Shown here piece by piece: positions 34,263-41,969 of a stretch of 64,000 bases of DNA. Position numbers and translations under genes: made by a program. Position 1 is the first letter of the stretch. Each line of letters opens with the position of its first letter. Source of the DNA: an uncultured Acetobacterium sp. (GTDB lineage Bacteria > Bacillota > Clostridia > Eubacteriales > Eubacteriaceae); assembly GCF_963664135.1 (NCBI RefSeq), contig NZ_OY760905.1, forward strand, positions 3,064,736-3,128,735, in the 5' to 3' direction. The notes beneath the pieces are model-generated. The model saw nothing but the letters and a program-made list of their open reading frames with translations. It searched no databases and had not been told where the DNA came from.

Positions 34263-34958
34263 TTATGCTTTTTTTCGTTTTGTTATCAAAACAACGACCA
34301 GGACAATCACAACAACTAAAGCGCCTAAAGCAACCCAGAGAATCATATTAGAACTGGTGCTGGCAGGAGCCACAGTGGTAAAGTTGATTTCCGCAGGGGT
34401 TGTTAAGACGGCACCACTTTTGGCAACTAAGGTGGGATCGACTTTTACTGTATAGACAGTGCCTTCTTTTAATGGCTCAGTTGGGGTAACGGTGATAAAA
34501 TTACGCAGATCCGGTTGGAGCTGATCATCCGCCATCGTTACGTTGGCAGGAACTTGATCAGCTCCGACCCATAAAGTAACCGCTTTAATATTGCCATCGC
34601 GGACAGTGGCATAGGCGATGTTCTTACTGAATTCCAGTGTGATTGCTGAATCCACGGGGACGTCCGAGGCATTATTGGCAGGTGTTGCGGTAACCAGTGC
34701 CAGCGGTTCGGTACTACCGCCGCCGGAACCGTCGCCACTGCCTGGTGCCGTGGTGGCATCGGTGGTGGTTGTATCCGTGGTGGTTGTATCCGTGGTTGTC
34801 GTTTCCGTGCTGGAGCCGCTCCCGCTGCCAGAACCGTTTCCACCGCCGCCGCCAGAGCCATCGCCGCCAGCCGCCATTACGCCGCCGGAAAGGCTGAAGG
34901 CCAATAATAAACCCAACAGTAAAGATAAAAGAGATCGCGTCATTTTGCTTTGTTTCAT
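34263..34958 (-). CDS. Membrane-anchored surface protein with Big_5 Ig-like domain
   Basis: 231 residues. Signal peptide (MTRSLLSLLLGLLLAFSLSGG region), a low-complexity Gly/Ser/Thr linker (residues ~30-85), a Big_5-like Ig domain (TATPANNASDVPVDSAITLEF ... TVYTVKVDPTLVAKSG ... EINFTTVAP), a single transmembrane helix (MILWVALGALVVVIVLVVVL), and a cytoplasmic KRKK anchor. It immediately precedes and abuts the ABC permease gene. A role in presenting or capturing the importer's substrate at the surface is conjecture; such linkage to a FecBCD importer is unusual in my experience. Confidence 0.8.
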   Translation of the reverse strand: MKQSKMTRSLLSLLLGLLLAFSLSGGVMAAGGDGSGGGGGNGSGSGSGSSTETTTTDTTTTDTTTTDATTAPGSGDGSGGGSTEPLALVTATPANNASDVPVDSAITLEFSKNIAYATVRDGNIKAVTLWVGADQVPANVTMADDQLQPDLRNFITVTPTEPLKEGTVYTVKVDPTLVAKSGAVLTTPAEINFTTVAPASTSSNMILWVALGALVVVIVLVVVLITKRKKA

Positions 34959-35012
34959 TTCTTTTCCTCCAAACTTTAGTTAGAAAATTTGTTTGTAAAA
35001 TAAATTGTAAAT

Positions 35013-35207
35013 TTAATCTTCAGGAAACAGTGATTTCATACATTGAATGCCTGTGCCGATAAAACGGCGATAACGACAATTGTAACAGGAAACAATTTCT
35101 TCAGCGACCCATTCTTCTTCAACATCCTGTTTAAACGCCGGGCATTTTGAGGCAATTTCATGGCCAAGAATCCAGTCATCAACAGGAAGGTTGACAGGTC
35201 TATTCAT
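35013..35207 (-). CDS. 64-residue Cys-containing small protein
   Basis: Starts MNRPVNLPVDDWILGHEI and contains SKCPAFKQ, VSCYNCRYRRFIGTGIQC: four cysteines including a C-x2-C, which could bind a metal or cluster. ATG 35207 overlaps the stop of the TiaS-like gene by 8 bp, so it is translationally coupled. An alternative frame extension further upstream has no start support. Family not recognised. Confidence 0.7.
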   Translation of the reverse strand: MNRPVNLPVDDWILGHEIASKCPAFKQDVEEEWVAEEIVSCYNCRYRRFIGTGIQCMKSLFPED

Positions 35208-35952
35208 AAAAGCGTTCTCCCAACTTTCGGATTTCCGATTTTGAAATGGATTGGTAACAATTGGTTTGATCCTGTTTGACGAAAAGCACGTATTGATGAT
35301 TGTATAAAACCGTTTTAGTTCGGTTGCATATCGATATGGAGACCGCATCATTCAGCGGTTTTTTGTCAGCCAGATCAAGAACTTGCCGCAGTTCAGGGAA
35401 TTCTTTCAGTTCGGAAACCGGATAGGTTTTGTTAATCTCAATGTTTTTCAAAGCGCCTTTGATTTCTCCATCACTGCCGAATAGTCGTAAACCGACGCCG
35501 GCCAGGGCGCCAATGATACCCAGACCGGTGCCGCCATGTTCCGATAAATGAAGAGCGCTTTTTTTGGCGCAAAGCAGTGCATCATCTTTGGTCAGAATTT
35601 GGGTTTTGGCATTTTTCCCAAAATCAATCAGTTCCTGATAATTCTGTTGTGGATCAAATTTAAGGACGCAGAGACCGGGATCAGAACCTGCAGCTGCCAC
35701 CGTATCCAGATGGTGCGAAGCAATCGTGATGATATCCGTTAGGGCATCCTCAGGGGCTTCGCCGTGAAAGCACATGGAGCTGTTATGGGAGGTGTAGGGA
35801 ATATCCTTGTGGATAAAGAGCTGGTGGCGGGTGACCAGGGAACAAGGGCCGTATCCGGCCGAAATCAGTTTTTCCTGAATCTGTTCGGCGATGGTTCCGG
35901 TACCAATTGAATCAAGGTTGTCGGTATCATCAATACAAAGATAAAATTTCAT
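35200..35952 (-). CDS. TiaS-like protein (tRNA-Ile2 agmatinylcytidine synthase homologue)
   Basis: 250 residues beginning MKFYLCIDDTDNLDSIGTGT. The IDDTD motif is the ATP/metal-binding hallmark of archaeal TiaS N-terminal domains. SLVTRHQLFIHKDIPYTSHN and ALAGVGLRLFGSDGEIKG further resemble that family. Full TiaS also has an OB-fold and zinc ribbon, absent here. Bacteria use TilS/lysidine instead, so agmatidine synthesis is unlikely. Its place between MOSC and a small Cys protein downstream of tupABC hints at a role linked to tungsten or cofactor use (inference). Confidence 0.75.
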   Translation of the reverse strand: MKFYLCIDDTDNLDSIGTGTIAEQIQEKLISAGYGPCSLVTRHQLFIHKDIPYTSHNSSMCFHGEAPEDALTDIITIASHHLDTVAAAGSDPGLCVLKFDPQQNYQELIDFGKNAKTQILTKDDALLCAKKSALHLSEHGGTGLGIIGALAGVGLRLFGSDGEIKGALKNIEINKTYPVSELKEFPELRQVLDLADKKPLNDAVSISICNRTKTVLYNHQYVLFVKQDQTNCYQSISKSEIRKLGERFYE

Positions 35953-35982
35953 GGTTAGTTGCTCCTCTATTTTTTTTATGGT

Positions 35983-36429
35983 TTAGCACTGGTTTTCGGA
36001 GTCTAAAATTTCAATTGCAGCGCCAATTTGAACGGTACCACCTTGAATCACCGCAGTAAAGACGACCTCTTCGGCCAGGGGGCAGCTCTGATTGTTGTCG
36101 GTAAGTTCACAGCCAAAGCATTTCTTGCCGATCTGGGTGATCTTTTGAACGGTGTCCCCAATTCTTAATAGCGTTCCCACCGGCAGTTTGTAGAGCTCAA
36201 TATTTTCGGTAATAACATTTTCATTAAAACGTTTGGTACATAAACTGGTGATATGCAACGCATCCATTTTCCGAATACTTTCGATTCCGAAAAAACTGAC
36301 CTGACGAAGATCCTTGCCGCCGTGGCGGTCACCTTCGAGACCAAAACCAGCGATGAAAATGGCAGCTGGTTCAACAGCAACAGTCTTTCCTTTTTCAACG
36401 CTTTTGTTCAATTTAATTACGCTACTCAT
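35983..36429 (-). CDS. MOSC-domain protein
   Basis: 148 residues of the MOSC fold (molybdenum cofactor sulfurase C-terminal domain). GLEGDRHGGKDLRQVSFFG matches the DxHxG region; the conserved cysteine is in IGKKCFGCEL (near residue 104), and QGGTVQIGAAIEIL closes the fold. Small stand-alone MOSC proteins are suspected carriers of sulfur or cofactor for Mo/W enzymes. It is 82 bp after tupC and 30 bp before the TiaS-like gene, so probably part of the tup transcript. A second MOSC paralogue is at 42487. Confidence 0.9.
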   Translation of the reverse strand: MSSVIKLNKSVEKGKTVAVEPAAIFIAGFGLEGDRHGGKDLRQVSFFGIESIRKMDALHITSLCTKRFNENVITENIELYKLPVGTLLRIGDTVQKITQIGKKCFGCELTDNNQSCPLAEEVVFTAVIQGGTVQIGAAIEILDSENQC

Positions 36430-36510
36430 GGCGGCACTCCTTATTTATTTAAGCTTTGAGATCATGGTGAAATTTACAAATGTCAGATAATGGGGGCTTC
36501 GTTATTGGTA

Positions 36511-37227
36511 TCAGAAGCGGTTGTATGAAATAAAGTCGTTAATAATGGGGTCAGCCGTAGCCATTATTTCTTCCGGGGTGCCGGAAAAAAGGCACTGCCC
36601 CTGATTTAAAAAAATCAGCTGGGAACAGATCCGAAAAGCCTGGCTGAGATTATGGGTGATAATAATGACTGTTAAATTGTGATTCAGGCTTCTTTTTTTC
36701 AGCGCAGATTCAATAATCCGGATGCTTTTGGGATCGATATTGGCGGTTGGTTCATCTAAAAAAAGCACTTTTGGAGCAAAGGATAAGGCTCTGGCCAGGG
36801 CAGTTTTTTGGGATTCGCCACCCGACAGGTGTTTGGCATTTTGGGTTTGAATTTTTTCCAGTTCGAATTCTGCCAGCAGCCCTTTGACGGTATCGTTAAT
36901 TGTTTCTTTATCGCACTTGCGGATCCGTAGCGGGTAGGCAATGTTTTCATAAATGGAGCGCGAAAACAGGGTTGGGGTATGGCTGGAATAGGTCATTTCC
37001 GTCATGGTATGATGGCTGAGGGTTTGGTTGTCATAAAGGATGCTGCCCGAGCTCATGGGGATCAAGCCCGCCATAATCTTCAGTAAGGTTGTTTTACCGG
37101 AACCGTTTGGCCCGATGATTCCATATATTTGGCCGGGTTCAAAAACAAGGTTTTGATAGGCTCCTGTTAAGGTGAGTACGGATTTTTCCTGATAGGTTTT
37201 GGCAAGTGCGTTAGCTTCGATTTTCAT
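36511..37227 (-). CDS. tupC: Tungstate ABC transporter ATP-binding protein
   Basis: 238 residues with Walker A GPNGSGKTT, signature LSGGESQKTALARAL and Walker B VLFLDEPTANID, then IITHNLSQAFRICSQ. ATG 37227 is preceded by GGGAGGT and lies 17 bp inside tupB (stop at 37211), the usual coupled arrangement; the frame's earlier ATG has no site. Energises TupB. Specificity is assigned from TupA. Confidence 0.93.
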   Translation of the reverse strand: MKIEANALAKTYQEKSVLTLTGAYQNLVFEPGQIYGIIGPNGSGKTTLLKIMAGLIPMSSGSILYDNQTLSHHTMTEMTYSSHTPTLFSRSIYENIAYPLRIRKCDKETINDTVKGLLAEFELEKIQTQNAKHLSGGESQKTALARALSFAPKVLFLDEPTANIDPKSIRIIESALKKRSLNHNLTVIIITHNLSQAFRICSQLIFLNQGQCLFSGTPEEIMATADPIINDFISYNRF

Positions 37228-37918
37228 TTTGACCTCCCATAACATAATGGTACAAAACAGAATTGGTAATAAACGAGATGGTCATTAAGATAATCCCCAT
37301 GGCAATGGAGACGCTATATTGTCCCATATTGTTGTTCATGGCAATAAAGGTGGTCATGACCCGGGTGAATCCTTTAATGTTGCCACCAACAATCATCACC
37401 GCTCCGACCTCCGAAATCGCCCGGCCAAAGCCGGTTACCAGGGCAATCATAATCACCGATTTCAGTTCTAAAATCAGTAAGATCAGAATATTCCATTTTT
37501 GGGCACCCAGGGTTTTGCCGGTTTGAACAACCTCATAACCGCTGGTTCCGGCCTGGTTAAAGATAATTCCGGTAATCACCGGAGTAACCAGAATGGTTTG
37601 GGCGATGATCATCGCCGTGGGCGTATACATCAGTTGAAGTTCCCCGAAAGGACCGGATCTGGCCAAAAAAAGGGCGGTAAATAAACCGATGATAACCGGC
37701 GGAAATGACATAAAGGTATATAATAAGCGTGAGACGATCGGTTTGCCTTTAAAATCATTGATGCCGAGTAAAATCCCCAGCGGAATACCAAGCAGGGTCG
37801 CATACAGAGTCGATGAAAAAGATACATATAACGATAAAAGAACGATTTGAATAATTTCAGGGTCAAAGGAAAAAATAAGGCGGAATGCCTCAACAAAACC
37901 ATTGAGTATGTAATCCAT
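37211..37918 (-). CDS. tupB: Tungstate ABC transporter permease
   Basis: 235 residues, five to six membrane helices, with the ABC coupling motif AISEVGAVMIVGGNIKGFTRVMTT near residue 170 (EAA-type loop of ModB/TupB proteins). N-terminal FSFDPEIIQIVLLSLYVSFSSTLYATLLG and PPVIIGLFTALFL are typical of the molybdate/tungstate/sulfate permease family. GGAGAG precedes ATG 37918. Overlaps tupC. Confidence 0.93.
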   Translation of the reverse strand: MDYILNGFVEAFRLIFSFDPEIIQIVLLSLYVSFSSTLYATLLGIPLGILLGINDFKGKPIVSRLLYTFMSFPPVIIGLFTALFLARSGPFGELQLMYTPTAMIIAQTILVTPVITGIIFNQAGTSGYEVVQTGKTLGAQKWNILILLILELKSVIMIALVTGFGRAISEVGAVMIVGGNIKGFTRVMTTFIAMNNNMGQYSVSIAMGIILMTISFITNSVLYHYVMGGQNENRS

Positions 37919-37983
37919 AGATCTCTCCGTAAATAAGATCCCGGAAGAAATGTCCCCCGGGATCTCAGATTTGTGATGGGTGT

Positions 37984-38841
37984 TTATTTTTGTGCAGCGT
38001 TCGGGGTAAAGAGTGGATCGCCATTGATTTCATATGAGCCGATCAGTTTCTGAGTTTCAGGTGAGAGGATCCAGTCCACAAAAGCTTGGGCGCCATCGGC
38101 GTTAATCTTATCGTTGATAGTCGGTGATACGGCAATAACGCCATATGGATTATTGAGAAGTTTATCACCTTCGCAGACAATTTCCAGACTGGCCATGGTG
38201 TCTTTCATATTAGCATAGGTGGCGCGGTCACACAAGGTATAGCCAAGTTTTTCATTGGTGACAGTAAGGGTTTCACCCATACCAGTACCGGTTTTAATAT
38301 ACCAGTCGCCGGCCGGGGTAATGTTGGCAGCCTTCCAGATTTCAAGTTCTTTGGTATTGGTGCCGGATTTATCATCCCGGGAAACAAAGGTTGAAGGCGC
38401 CGCTGAAATGGCCGTAAATGCTTTGACAGCATCGCTGGCGGCGGTTGTTTTTACTTTGGCAGGGTCTTCTTTGGGACCAAGAACGACAAAGTCGTTGTAC
38501 ATAACGTCAAATCGTTCAACACCGTAACCATCGGCAATAAATTTATCTTCCTGGGCTCGGGCATGTACTAATAAAACATCAGCTTCCCCGTTTTTGCCCA
38601 TTTCGATGGCTTTTCCGGTGCCTACAGCGACAACCTTAACAGCAATACCGGTTTGGGATTCAAAATCAGGTAAAATCACGTCCAGCAAGCCGCTGTCCTG
38701 GGTACTGGTGGTGGTAGCCAGAATAATGGTGCCATTCGAACCAGGTTCCAGATCTTTCTTGGCCGGGGTGCACCCCAAAGCACTTAATGCGATGGTGCAG
38801 ACAAACAAGGCCATGAGCAGTACCGATAATTTCTTTTTCAT
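37984..38841 (-). CDS. tupA: Tungstate-binding lipoprotein
   Basis: 285 residues. Lipoprotein signal with lipobox ALGC, then a ModA-like binding fold starting IILATTTSTQDSGLLD. The TTTS motif is diagnostic of tungstate-specific TupA rather than ModA. VGTGKAIEMGKNGEADVLLVHARAQE and SRDDKSGTNTKELEIW are also TupA-typical. ATG 38841 follows AGGAGG; an in-frame ATG 16 codons upstream is rejected. First gene of the tup operon, behind a Tuco-type RNA and a terminator, so expression is probably cofactor- or metal-controlled. Confidence 0.95.
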   Translation of the reverse strand: MKKKLSVLLMALFVCTIALSALGCTPAKKDLEPGSNGTIILATTTSTQDSGLLDVILPDFESQTGIAVKVVAVGTGKAIEMGKNGEADVLLVHARAQEDKFIADGYGVERFDVMYNDFVVLGPKEDPAKVKTTAASDAVKAFTAISAAPSTFVSRDDKSGTNTKELEIWKAANITPAGDWYIKTGTGMGETLTVTNEKLGYTLCDRATYANMKDTMASLEIVCEGDKLLNNPYGVIAVSPTINDKINADGAQAFVDWILSPETQKLIGSYEINGDPLFTPNAAQK

Positions 38842-38911
38842 TTTCTTCCTCCTAAAAATAGTATCAAAGAGATGTCTCTTGGATATCATAAAACTAGGAA
38901 AGATGGACTAA

Positions 38912-38942
38912 TAAAAAAACGACTGCGCAGAAAAAGCAGTCG
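38912..38942 (-). terminator. Leader terminator of the tup operon
   Basis: Minus-strand CGACTGC/GCAGTCG with a 9-nt loop and seven T, between the RNA motif and tupA: a riboswitch expression platform. Confidence 0.88.
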
Positions 38943-38954
38943 AAAAAATTCCAC

Positions 38955-39045
38955 CATCCTTTTCACATTGGAAAGCACAACCATTTCTAGTCATACTCTA
39001 TCGATTGAAATACCATAGTAAACCGTAGGCGTTTCAATTCGGATT
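38955..39045 (-). ncRNA. Moco/Tuco-like riboswitch of the tup operon (copy C)
   Basis: Minus-strand RNA sharing the architecture of copies A and B. P1 is AUCC/GGAU (a covariation relative to CUCC/GGGG and CUCC/GGAG elsewhere). P2 is AUUGAAA/UUUCAAU with ACUAUGGU near the tip, against GUUUAA/UUAAAC in A and B. A hairpin carries loop UAGAAAUG, followed by UGUGAAAAGGAU. It lacks the extra hairpin seen in copy D. Known work proposed that Moco-motif RNAs lacking P3 respond to the tungsten cofactor, which fits its place ahead of a tungstate transporter. Not verified by a covariance model. Confidence 0.7.
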
Positions 39046-39085
39046 GATTGAGATACTATATTGAATTACTCAGATTAATACCCTG

Positions 39086-39114
39086 ATTTTAGCAAAATTA
39101 ACAGTTGCCGTCAA
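39086..39114 (-). promoter_or_regulatory. tup operon promoter
   Basis: Minus strand TTGACG (39114-39109), 17-bp spacer, TAAAAT (39091-39086). The leader to tupA is about 240 nt. Confidence 0.75.
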
Positions 39115-39320
39115 GTTTTGAAGGTTTGCTTTTTATGATAAAAAAATTGATGCGCATCGATTTTTTCAAGAACATGCGAAAAATGAAGTAGTACAAAAAA
39201 TTATATTGAGGTTTGTTGATCATCGGGATGGACGTGGTTGCATTCACACTTTTTCTGAGTTACAATATCCATAAATTGATAAAATAATAATGAGCTATGA
39301 AAAAATTAAAGAGGTAAATG

Positions 39321-40364
39321 ATGAGTAGAGAAAAAGGTCGGTCATTAACACAAATGGTACGAAACGGCGGTTGCGCGGCAAAGTTGGGACCTGGTGTTCT
39401 GTCGGATGTGCTGGGGAGCTTAACACCAACAGCAGACAAAAACCTGCTGATTGGAATGGAAAACTCCGATGATGCCGCCGCCTATGCGATTAATGAAAAG
39501 CAAATTCTACTGCAAACCCTGGACTTCTTTACGCCGGTTGTGGATGATCCGTATCTTTTTGGTCAGATAGCCGCCACCAATTCATTAAGCGATATCTATG
39601 CAATGGGTGGGAAACCCCTGATAGCCTTAAATATTGTCTGCTTTCCAGTTTGTGAAGATCCCCGAATTTTGGGAGAAATATTAAGAGGCGGGATGGATAA
39701 AATTAAGGAAGCAGGTGCCTTATTAGTTGGCGGTCACACCATTGATGACAAGGAGCCCAAATATGGACTTTCAGTATCCGGGTTAGTCGAGCCAGGTAAA
39801 CTGCGGGGAAATTGTCACGCAAAAGCTGGGGATATTCTAATTCTGACAAAACCGATTGGGTTGGGAATTATTAATTCAGCCGTTCGAGCAGGTGTTGCAT
39901 CGGAAGAATCAAGTCGAATTGCGGTTGAAACCATGCGAACACTCAATAAAAGGGCCTGTGAAATCATGGCGAATTACGATGTCCATGGATGTACCGATAT
40001 TACTGGCTTTGGACTCGGTGGGCATACCATGGAGATGGCAAAAGCCAGTCGTGTTTCCATCAGTTTATACTACTCACAGCTGCCGATTATCCCAGAAGCC
40101 GAAAAGTTTGCCGATATGGGGATTGTTCCCTCAGCCACCTATCATAATCGGGAACACTGTAGCGGAAGTTACACCTCGGAATTGCCGGTTTTAGGTGAAG
40201 ATCTTGTCTTTGATCCACAGACATCAGGGGGATTATTAATTTCAATAAGTCCCGAGCAGGGTGAAGAGCTATATCAGGAGCTGATCGAAAGCCTGGGGAG
40301 TTATGTCAGAATCGTTGGGAAAATAGAGGGAAAAAGGGACTTTGATCTGTACCTGGAAAAATAG
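39321..40364 (+). CDS. selD: Selenide, water dikinase
   Basis: 347 residues. Makes selenophosphate from selenide and ATP, the selenium donor for SelA. The catalytic motif near residue 17 reads GGCAAK, with cysteine at the position that is selenocysteine in some species. Downstream are the AIR-synthase-like motifs NSLSDIYAMGGKPLIALNI, VGGHTIDDKEPKYGLSVSG, DITGFGLGGH and DPQTSGGLLI. ATG 39321 is preferred over 39318 given GAGG at 39311-39314. Lies alone between the tup leader and the moeA-selAB operon. Confidence 0.95.
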   Translation: MSREKGRSLTQMVRNGGCAAKLGPGVLSDVLGSLTPTADKNLLIGMENSDDAAAYAINEKQILLQTLDFFTPVVDDPYLFGQIAATNSLSDIYAMGGKPLIALNIVCFPVCEDPRILGEILRGGMDKIKEAGALLVGGHTIDDKEPKYGLSVSGLVEPGKLRGNCHAKAGDILILTKPIGLGIINSAVRAGVASEESSRIAVETMRTLNKRACEIMANYDVHGCTDITGFGLGGHTMEMAKASRVSISLYYSQLPIIPEAEKFADMGIVPSATYHNREHCSGSYTSELPVLGEDLVFDPQTSGGLLISISPEQGEELYQELIESLGSYVRIVGKIEGKRDFDLYLEK

Positions 40365-40405
40365 TTAGGATAGGTGCAAGAGCGGCCTATTGATGAGGAA
40401 TAGTG

Positions 40406-40434
40406 TTGACAGTTATCAGGGGTATTGATATAAT
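40406..40434 (+). promoter_or_regulatory. Consensus promoter of the moeA-selAB operon
   Basis: TTGACA (40406-40411), 17-bp spacer, TATAAT (40429-40434), a perfect sigma-A promoter 15 bp before the RNA motif. Confidence 0.9.
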
Positions 40435-40449
40435 TTTGTCAAACAAAAT

Positions 40450-40562
40450 GAGGTCTCCGAGCAAAAGTATCTAAGAATAAAGTTTATGATACTGCGCCAA
40501 AGCGTTAGAGCTTTCGGGTTGTACTGGAAACGGGATAGCCTTCTGTTCATGAAAAGGAGCAA
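40450..40562 (+). ncRNA. Moco-like riboswitch with extra hairpin (copy D)
   Basis: Plus-strand RNA: CUCCGAGC at 40455, stem AGUAUC/GAUACU with UUUAUGAU at its tip, an additional hairpin AAAGC/GCUUU, a stem GGUUGUAC/GGAUAGCC carrying loop UGGAAACG, then AUGAAAAGGAGC closing P1 (CUCC/GGAG). It shares YCCRA, UAUGRU, GGAAACG and GAAAAGG elements with copies A-C but has one more hairpin, as expected for the molybdenum-cofactor form of the class. It heads an operon starting with moeA. Confidence is limited because no covariance model was run. Confidence 0.7.
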
Positions 40563-40591
40563 ACATAGCACGAGTGTAAATATGTATTAGG

Positions 40592-40713
40592 GTAACATGT
40601 TTTTGTTGTGTCTTGCTTTCTTTTTAGCTTGAACAGTGTCGATGGGATCATGGTCAGTTTTGTCTGGTTAAATAAAAAATAAAGAACTTGAAAGAGGAAA
40701 AAAAACATGTTAC
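40592..40713 (+). promoter_or_regulatory. Start-codon-sequestering pairing ahead of moeA
   Basis: GTAACATGTTTTT (40592-40604) is a perfect 13-nt reverse complement of AAAAACATGTTAC (40701-40713), which contains the moeA ATG (40707-40709) and lies just after AGAGG. Pairing would hide the start codon, giving the upstream RNA motif a translational output. Confidence 0.6.
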
Positions 40714-41915
40714 AAGGGATTGAACTGGAACAAGCAGTAAAAATAATCACTGAAAACGTTAAACAAGCTGAAGAAAAAGAAGTCGTAGGGATTATGGATG
40801 CACTTAAACGGGTGGCGGCTCAGGATGTCTTTTCTGATATGGACAATCCACCCTTTGATCGTTCACCCTTAGATGGTTATGCACTGATTGCAGAGGACAC
40901 CGTCGCTGCCAGTCGGGAAAATCCTATTGAATTTAAGGTGGTCGAAAAACGTTTTGCAGGAGATGCCAGCGAGCTGGTTTTAAAATCAAATCAGGCGGTT
41001 CGGATAATGACCGGAGCAATGATGCCCAGCGGAGCAAATTGTGTGATTCGCCAGGAAGATACAGACTATGGTTCCGATGTTGTCAAAATATTTACACCAT
41101 TAAAAGCACACCAGAACTTTATCTACAGCGGTGAGGATTACAAAAAAGGTACGAAACTGATTGCTGCAGGAGAGAAATTAAATTTTGTCCATTTGGCATT
41201 ATTGGCCAGCATGGGTTTGCCGACCATCACAGTATACAAGCAGCCAAAGGTGGCGGTACTCGTCACAGGAGAAGAGCTTTTTCCGCCAGGGTTACCGCTT
41301 AACAAAGGCAAGATTTACAACACGAATTTATTTTTTATTGCGGCCCGGCTCAAAGAATTATCAGTTAACCCAGTTTATCTTCAGCAATGTGGAGATGATG
41401 TCGAGATCGTCGTCGCGAAGATGAAGCATGCGCTGACAGTTGCTGATTTTGTGATTACAACGGGAGGAGTATCCGTTGGTGAAAAAGATATCTTTCATGA
41501 GGTATTGCCAAAGTTAGGTGTCGATCGAAAATTCTGGAAGGTGAACTTGAAACCAGGAACACCGGCGATGTTCTCAACCTACGGCGACAAACCAGTCCTG
41601 AATTTATCGGGAAATCCGTTTGCTGCATTGGCTACTTTTGAATTACTGGCTAGGCCAGCGTTGGGAAAAATGTCTCGTGATGATTCAATATTGACCAGCG
41701 AAACGACTGGGATTATGGATACTGATTTTTCTAAAAAAAGCAAGGGGAAGCGATTTATCCGGGCGATTTACAAAAATGGCAGGGTCACGTTGCCACAAGG
41801 TGGCCACGCATCCGGGATGATCGCCTCAATGAAGGACTGTAATTGTCTGGTCGAAATTGAGGCCGGAAACAATGGCACAAAAAAAGGGGATACCGTTAAA
41901 GTAATTTTGTTATAA
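40707..41915 (+). CDS. moeA: Molybdopterin molybdenum/tungsten transferase MoeA (second stand-alone paralogue)
   Basis: 402 residues with MoeA signatures: PPFDRSPLDGYAL (~54), IMTGAMMPSGANCVIRQED, LVTGEELFPPG (~188), TGGVSVGEKDIFHEVL (~253), KPGTPAMFS and LNLSGNPFAALATFELL. Divergent from the 27948 copy. It leads an operon with mobB, MOSC, selA and selB, so this copy may make the bis-MGD cofactor of the selenocysteine formate dehydrogenase. Start ATG 40707 has AGAGG 10 nt upstream and lies inside a predicted sequestering helix. Confidence 0.94.
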   Translation: MLQGIELEQAVKIITENVKQAEEKEVVGIMDALKRVAAQDVFSDMDNPPFDRSPLDGYALIAEDTVAASRENPIEFKVVEKRFAGDASELVLKSNQAVRIMTGAMMPSGANCVIRQEDTDYGSDVVKIFTPLKAHQNFIYSGEDYKKGTKLIAAGEKLNFVHLALLASMGLPTITVYKQPKVAVLVTGEELFPPGLPLNKGKIYNTNLFFIAARLKELSVNPVYLQQCGDDVEIVVAKMKHALTVADFVITTGGVSVGEKDIFHEVLPKLGVDRKFWKVNLKPGTPAMFSTYGDKPVLNLSGNPFAALATFELLARPALGKMSRDDSILTSETTGIMDTDFSKKSKGKRFIRAIYKNGRVTLPQGGHASGMIASMKDCNCLVEIEAGNNGTKKGDTVKVILL

Positions 41916-41969
41916 GGTGCTTAACCTATGACTAAATAGGGAGTCAAATAATGGAAGAGAGAAGAAAAA

